A stretch of DNA of 6,570 nucleotides from Alphaproteobacteria bacterium (GTDB taxonomy: Bacteria; Pseudomonadota; Alphaproteobacteria; Reyranellales; Reyranellaceae): contig VBAF01000016.1 of NCBI GenBank assembly GCA_005884705.1, positions 1 through 6,570 on the forward strand. Reading direction: 5' to 3'. Shown here in pieces: positions 6,570 to 6,570 of the stretch. The notes beneath the pieces were generated by a model. The model was not told where the DNA came from and made no database searches. It worked only from the letters and a program-made list of their open reading frames with translations. A program made the translations under genes and the position numbers. Position 1 is the first letter of the stretch, and the number at the start of each line of letters is the position of its first letter.

Positions 6570-6570
6570 A

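Overview
The window is strongly GC-rich, and its genes prefer codons ending in G or C. The gene content points to an alphaproteobacterium: a NDUFA12-type (B17.2) complex I accessory subunit, a DUF2155 protein, a long adenosylcobalamin-dependent ribonucleotide reductase, and the aroQ-accB-accC-aat order. A Rhodospirillales- or Reyranella-like lineage is plausible, but the sequence alone cannot fix the genus. I see no mobile element, CRISPR array, tRNA or rRNA. Gene density is high, and this looks like ordinary core chromosome.

Layout. (1) Positions 1-1850, minus strand: the N-terminal half of a class II ribonucleotide reductase (NrdJ), running off the left edge. (2) Positions 1851-2148: a divergent control region of about 300 bases that contains a distinctly AT-richer patch. 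It holds a cluster of 16-bp palindromic sites matching the NrdR-box consensus, placed over a candidate nrdJ promoter, and a separate candidate promoter firing to the right. (3) Positions 2149-3644, plus strand: a tightly packed set of NDUFA12-like subunit, mlaD, an uncharacterised 76-aa protein, and a secreted DUF2155 protein. Stop and start codons overlap or nearly touch, so co-transcription and translational coupling are likely. (4) Positions 6512-3581, minus strand: aroQ, accB, accC and aat, also packed (gaps of 18, -1 and 5 bases), with a candidate promoter at the right edge. The two operons converge, and aat and the DUF2155 gene overlap by 64 bp at their 3' ends.

How the genes work together. 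aroQ (shikimate pathway), accB and accC (biotin carboxyl carrier and biotin carboxylase of acetyl-CoA carboxylase) and aat (N-degron tagging) form a housekeeping operon. The plus-strand operon is envelope- and membrane-directed: a respiratory complex I assembly/accessory subunit, an inner-membrane MCE lipid-transport protein and a periplasmic protein. NrdJ supplies deoxyribonucleotides, and its upstream region carries the expected marks of NrdR control.

Most notable points: the NrdR-box array, the 76-aa three-cysteine protein between mlaD and the DUF2155 gene, a 13-codon ORF joining the NDUFA12 stop to the mlaD start, and the convergent 3' overlap with a perfect hairpin. I did not find a clearly new biological system here.
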